Source: Gaeumannomyces sp. JS-464
Taxonomy: Eukaryota; Ascomycota; Sordariomycetes; Magnaporthales; Magnaporthaceae
DNA length: 64,000 bases
NCBI GenBank assembly: GCA_002197995.1
Contig: NGZR01000003.1
Coordinates: forward strand, 3,286,001 to 3,350,000
Direction of reading: 5' to 3'
The notes under the pieces are model-generated. The model was given only the letters and a program-made list of their open reading frames with translations. It searched no databases and was not told the DNA's origin. The translations under genes were made by a program, and so were the position numbers. This document shows positions 59,833 through 64,000 of this stretch, in pieces (positions within the stretch are counted from its first letter, which is position 1; every line of letters starts with the position of its first letter).

Positions 59833-60306
59833 ATGCAGTTCACCGCTTCCGTTCTGAGCCTCATTGCCCTGGCCGCCTCGGTCAGCGCCCACGGCAAGCT
59901 CGCCAGTCCCGCGGCCCTGCCTAACACGACCCCGTTCCAAAACATCCGAATTCCCGCCAACGGATGCGGCCAGGGCGTCGACGTTTCCGGTCGCCCCACA
60001 GCCACCTTCAAGTCAGGCGAGACGGCGAGCCTCACTTGGAACATCAACAACGGCGACGGCGGCGGCCCGCTCAGCGTCAAGTTCGACACCACCGGCAAGG
60101 GCAACAACTTCAACACGGTCGCCAAGGTCACCAAGAATCTCGCCGGCCAGAACGGTGGCATCCCCAACAACTTCCCCCGCGGCGACCACAAGATCGAGGT
60201 CCAGATCCCCAACATCAAGTGCGAGCGCTGCGTGCTGCAGGTCAAGCAGGACCTTAACGGCAGGGAGGGCTTCGGCTCCTGTGCCGTTATCTCCATCACA
60301 GCCTAA
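59833..60306 (+). CDS. Small secreted protein with predicted N-terminal histidine (LPMO-like or Egh16-like)
   Basis: 157 aa in one exon starting at 59833. A signal peptide (MQFTASVLSLIALAASVSA) is followed by HGKLASPAAL, so signal peptidase would expose a histidine as residue 1, the arrangement used for copper binding by lytic polysaccharide mono-oxygenases and related histidine-brace proteins. Later segments are NGCGQGVDVSG, GDHKIEVQIPN and CERCVLQVKQDLNG, ending GFGSCAVISITA, with a strand-rich pattern and five cysteines. It is shorter than catalytic LPMOs, about 138 residues when mature. It may instead belong to the Egh16/Gas1-like or X325-like copper-binding secreted groups. Classification by sequence alone is uncertain. 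Confidence 0.8.
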   Translation: MQFTASVLSLIALAASVSAHGKLASPAALPNTTPFQNIRIPANGCGQGVDVSGRPTATFKSGETASLTWNINNGDGGGPLSVKFDTTGKGNNFNTVAKVTKNLAGQNGGIPNNFPRGDHKIEVQIPNIKCERCVLQVKQDLNGREGFGSCAVISITA

Positions 60307-60744
60307 GCCGATATATATCAGCGATTCCACATTTTCAAGCTACTGGTGACAGGTGGCAAAGACAACACAGGCTCCGTGGCCGCGGGTGGAGTGCATCCGA
60401 TGTTGAAAGACGTGATATAGGCTAAGGGATGGACGCATGTCGGCCCAAAATTTTTGTTCCTTGTATATATTACCCAACTAGTTCAGCACTGGTCTGTAAC
60501 AGTACTATTTTTTTTGTTTTTTTGCGAAGATCAAGTATCATGATGCACAGGGTGATCTGTGCGGCAGGATAGAGGTAAAGGAGAGCGGAAAAGGGTATAC
60601 TGAGCTAGCCCTATATGGTGAAAAACGCAAACGCCAACTCTCTAGAAACAGGCAGCCGTTACAAAATGGAGAAGACATAAACTACATGGCAAGAAGCGAA
60701 GCAATGGTCCACCTTATCCCACCCCTAACACATTTCTCTTACCT

Positions 60745-61804
60745 CTAATGGTCATGGTCGTGCTCAGCAGAGATCTCGACCCATTTTGCACTATCATCGA
60801 CCTTTATGACGGAAATGTTGGGATCGTGGAAGCTCAGGTCAGGTTTGAGGCCGCGCTTTCGCCTGCTGGCAGCGGCGCTTTTAAGCACGGCTTTGCTAGG
60901 CTGGATGCGCGCCGAGCAGGTTCCGCCGGGGATTATCGTCTGGCCGGCGTATTTTTGGAGGGTGCGGATCTGGTTCTGGACTTCGGCGAATCTGGGCTGG
61001 ATGGCCTCGAGGCCGCCGGGGACGGTCTTGTCGTACAGCGCGTACACGCCGACCTCGGCGAAGTTGTCGCTCCAGCCGTTGCTGGCGTAGGGCGTGACCG
61101 TCTTGGGGTCCTTGGCCCACTCGCTGCGCCAGATATTGGTCCCGCTGAGCGGCTTCATGGTGCCGCCCGTGTGCTTGGACATGGCCATATGGTCGACGGC
61201 GTGCATCAGCTCGTGGACCATGACCTTGATCTCGGGCTTGTCCACCACGATGATGTCACTGCCCGGGCCGGTCCAGAGCCCGGCGAACTTGATGTCCGGT
61301 CTGCCGGCGAGGCCTATGACGTGGCTGTTCGAGAGAACGATTCGTTAGTATATCGAGGGTAGGTAGGTTACCTACCTAAGTAGGTACCTAGGCAGATGGT
61401 GCAAGATGCTTAACTGTGGACTTACCGAACATACGACCGGCTCCGCACGGGCATTTTGCCGAAGCTGTCGGCGAGGTCCTTGTCGGTCGCCTTGCTCTTC
61501 TTTCGCGGCAAAACACCCACGGCTCGCCACAGTCGCTATACCTGACGTAAAAGACGTCAAAGTCGCTAGGCGAGACACCTCTCTCCTTGGCGATCCTTGC
61601 GCAGTCCGCAGCAATGTAACTGTTGTCTTTCCAAGGTTCGATCGTGTACTGGGTCGTGTTCAGCACAACGTTTAGGCGCTCCGACACCTTGTCGCCGTCC
61701 ATCTTGGGCTCGATGGACGGCTTGGTAGGCTTGTCATCGCCCTGAGCCTGTGCCGTGTAAAAGAAGCTGGCAAGAGCCAGGAGAAGTTTTGCTGATGACA
61801 CCAT
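60745..61804 (-). CDS. Con-13-like secreted protein with HExxH motif, frame broken
   Basis: Starts MVSSAKLLLALASFFYTAQA, a signal peptide. Exons are 61426-61804 and 60745-61324. The N-terminal part (DFDVFYVRYSDCGEPWVFC) resembles the conidiation-specific protein 13 group of fungal secreted proteins. After the intron it has HVIGLAGRPDIKFAGLWTGP and the motif VHELMHAVDHM, a zinc-metallopeptidase-like HExxH with a third possible ligand downstream (GWSDNFAEVGVYALYD). Activity is unproven. The end is basic, then histidine-rich (AEHDHDH). One frame break near 61495, just after WVFCRE, is explained by one extra or missing base. Family assignment is from memory of the CGEPWVFC motif. Confidence 0.72.
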
Positions 61805-63405
61805 CGTGTCGTTGGATGCTGCTGGATTTTTGTTCCTGATAATAGCCGGGATCTTCAATGTCTACATATTTTGTACAGGCTCGCAGAGAGAGCGGACATG
61901 ACGACGTATTTAAAAACATTGTTGATATAAAGTGAATACAAACTTGCGCGCATGAGCGGCGTTTACAGCCACGAGTGAATTTTCAGCTCGGAGTAAGGCC
62001 TAGGAAGCCGCTGTTGGTCTTGATACGCGAAAGTGTGCATGGGGGCCTTCAATCCCTCCTCGTGGCAGCGCTTAGGCTGCACTAGCGATATCAAGAGACA
62101 AAACGAGAGGCATTGGGGTCAGAAAACCTTGGCGACGAGCTTGCGAGAAACAAGACCGTAACTGGGCGGCCGTGTATAATCGGCGGAAGCAAAGGTGAAG
62201 CGTGCAGAGGCGATAGCCGCCAGAGCAGGGGACTGTCGTCCGACGTGAATTGTCCTCGGCCACGGAGCACAACAGTCGCTTACTACGATCGAGGGCGAAT
62301 AAAGACCCAAGAAAGTGTCGACGTTGCCGTTTCAAGGGGGCTGCGCCATGGCCCAGGGCGCGGCCAACCAGTTGGGCGAATAAATCGGTAGGAAAACAAC
62401 GACAAGACATTGACGGCAGCGCAGCTTACTCGTCCGCGCTACCGCAGGCAAGCCACTTGGTCTGCTGGCTGGTGCCAGACCCGCTATGGCGGTTCTTTGC
62501 CGCGCCATGAAATCCTGGGCTGGCCCGTTGTGCCAGAGATTCGGTCAAATATCGTAGGAAGCCATAGCTGGTGGGGGTCGTCATTTGAAAAAGGCGAAGC
62601 GATTCAGTTCAAGACACAAGGGGCCAGGCTCGCCACGACTCTTCATCGGGCATTACCAGCGAGGCGTGCGCCCGCGCGGATCGAACAACACGCTTCAGTC
62701 ATCGCGCGTCGGCCCCTTTCTCGACAATCCAGGTAGTTACCATGCACTGCGAATGGGGGCGCTCCGTGGTGGGTCGGGCAGACCGCAGCACTCGATTAGG
62801 CGTCGATTAACGTTGAGAAGCCATGCGCAGCTCAGTCGCTGGTGAACGTGCCGCCTAGAGGGTCCAACCGGGGAACCAGGACTGGAGCACGTGGCGGTGT
62901 CTGGAAGCTTCAGGGACGGCTCGCATCGCGGGAACCTACCTTAACGACAAGAGACGCAGCCTCCATGCGTCGCTTAAATAACAACACATCACGAGCTATC
63001 TGCCGTTGAATTCGTTTACACGCTTGGCAGCTCAGCAGCCGCCAGGCCTCGGCATCGCAACCCAATCTGCCGTTTGGCTGCCGATGCGTTGGTTCCTGCC
63101 CCGCCCATAGCATCGACAATGTAACTCTCCCCATGGCGCTGTGGAGATTCCCACATACCGAGGCCAGCGCTCCGACCTTCTTGCGGGGAAGGGAGGAAAT
63201 TGGCGCGGCAAATGGGACGAGAATGAGGAAAAGTCGAGTATAAAGCCATGATGCAATGACCCGGTGATGCTCGTTGGCCGGGGTCCATGGATCAAGCATA
63301 AATACATTAAGGGCTCGCGGACTAGCACGGCCCTGCGAGTTTTTCCTCACTGGCCAGCCCTTTTCATCTCGACCAAGAGAAAGGTGCCAAGCCTGTTCGT
63401 CTGCC
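61805..63405. other. Intergenic, no gene recognised
   Basis: 1.6 kb between the con-13-like gene and the feruloyl esterase gene. Overlapping frames only. The last 150 bp are the probable leader of the esterase gene. Confidence 0.45.
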
Positions 63406-64000
63406 ATGAAACCCACCGGTCTCCTCCTCTCGTCTGCGGCCCTTAGCCAGGCCCAGGGCCTGTCCGCGCCTGCCCTTGGCTGTTCGGCCGAGGCTCTCGC
63501 TGGTGTTCTCCCTGCCAATGCCACCATCGAGAGTGTCGCCTCCGTCCCGGCCGGGGGCTCGTACGGCGAGGGCACCCGCAACGTTGCTTTCCCGACGAAC
63601 CCCAAGGGGCTCCCCGAGCTCTGCGCTGTCGTCGTGAAGGTCAAGTCCTCCGACAATTCCTCGTACCGGTTCGGCGCCTTCCTGCCCACTGGCTGGAACG
63701 GCCGCTTCCTCGAGGTCGGCAATGGCGGCTTCGGCGGTGGTATCAACTGGCTGGACATGGGCGCCCGCGTCCGCTCCGGCTTTGCCATGGTGTCGACCGA
63801 CACGGGCCACAACTCGACCGCCGGCGACGTCACCTGGGCCACCAACGAAGAGACGAAGCAGGACTGGGGCCACCGCGCCATCCACGGCTCCGCCGTTATC
63901 GGCAAGCAGCTGGTCAAGGCCTTTTATGGCCAGGACATCCGCTTCTCCTACTATGCCGGCTGCTCGACCGGCGGTCGCCAGGGCCTGAGGGAGGCCCAGC
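63406..64000 (+). CDS. Feruloyl esterase/tannase family, 5' part
   Basis: Secreted esterase that releases ferulic or related acids from plant cell-wall polysaccharides or tannins. The signal peptide starts MKPTGLLLSSAALSQAQGLS. The mature chain has GCSAEALAGVLPANATIESV, LPTGWNGRFLEVGNGGFGGG and the nucleophile block GCSTGGRQGLREA (CS-x-G-G with the catalytic serine), as in the tannase/FaeB family. The gene runs off the window end at about residue 198 of an expected 500-550. The frame is open to the edge. It lies next to other secreted proteins, which suits a saprotroph feeding on plant material. Confidence 0.9.
   Translation, partial: MKPTGLLLSSAALSQAQGLSAPALGCSAEALAGVLPANATIESVASVPAGGSYGEGTRNVAFPTNPKGLPELCAVVVKVKSSDNSSYRFGAFLPTGWNGRFLEVGNGGFGGGINWLDMGARVRSGFAMVSTDTGHNSTAGDVTWATNEETKQDWGHRAIHGSAVIGKQLVKAFYGQDIRFSYYAGCSTGGRQGLREAQ

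Overview
The window is nuclear DNA of a filamentous ascomycete (Pezizomycotina, most likely Sordariomycetes). The reasons are short 50-100 nt introns with fungal splice sites, G+C-rich coding regions, an amino-acid permease of the Neurospora Mtr type, fungal-only families (T5orf172/DUF1766, DUF4470, fungal CorA-like, con-13-like), a Fot1/pogo-class transposon, and an AT-rich block that looks like decayed repeats altered by repeat-induced point mutation (RIP). No tRNA, rRNA or CRISPR array was found.

Layout. 2-12 kb: a broken FAD-linked (berberine-bridge type) oxidase, then housekeeping genes: ESCRT regulator VTA1 (-), an ER protein disulfide isomerase ending in HDEL (+), exosome subunit RRP41 (-), and an NTF2/SnoaL-like protein (+). 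12-28 kb: an Mtr-like amino-acid permease (-), a T5orf172/DUF1766 protein (+), a secreted kelch protein with one membrane segment (-), an F-box-like protein (-), a short 2EXR/F-box-like protein (+) and a TPR-DUF4470 protein (+). 30.8-32.6 kb: an MFS anion/allantoate-type permease.

33.7-48.5 kb is an accessory island. It holds a complete 1826-bp pogo/Fot1 element with 28-bp inverted repeats and a TA target duplication, a protein kinase gene, a fungal CorA-like membrane protein gene, an AT-rich block with at least one solo LTR, and three diverged copies of a small gene (about 70-81 codons) that I do not recognise. The copies share an ungapped or nearly ungapped core and a phase-0 intron at the same site. 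Two of them lie head-to-head with the kinase and the CorA-like gene. This is the most interesting content of the window.

51-64 kb: a secreted LVIVD-type protein, an AYR1-like short-chain dehydrogenase, a two-RRM RNA-binding protein, a small secreted protein with a predicted N-terminal histidine, a con-13-like secreted protein with HExxH, and the 5' part of a feruloyl esterase/tannase.

Many otherwise conserved genes carry one or more frame breaks that a single-base change would repair, often in C or G runs. This pattern fits indel errors in the assembly at least as well as real decay, so broken genes here should be read with that in mind.
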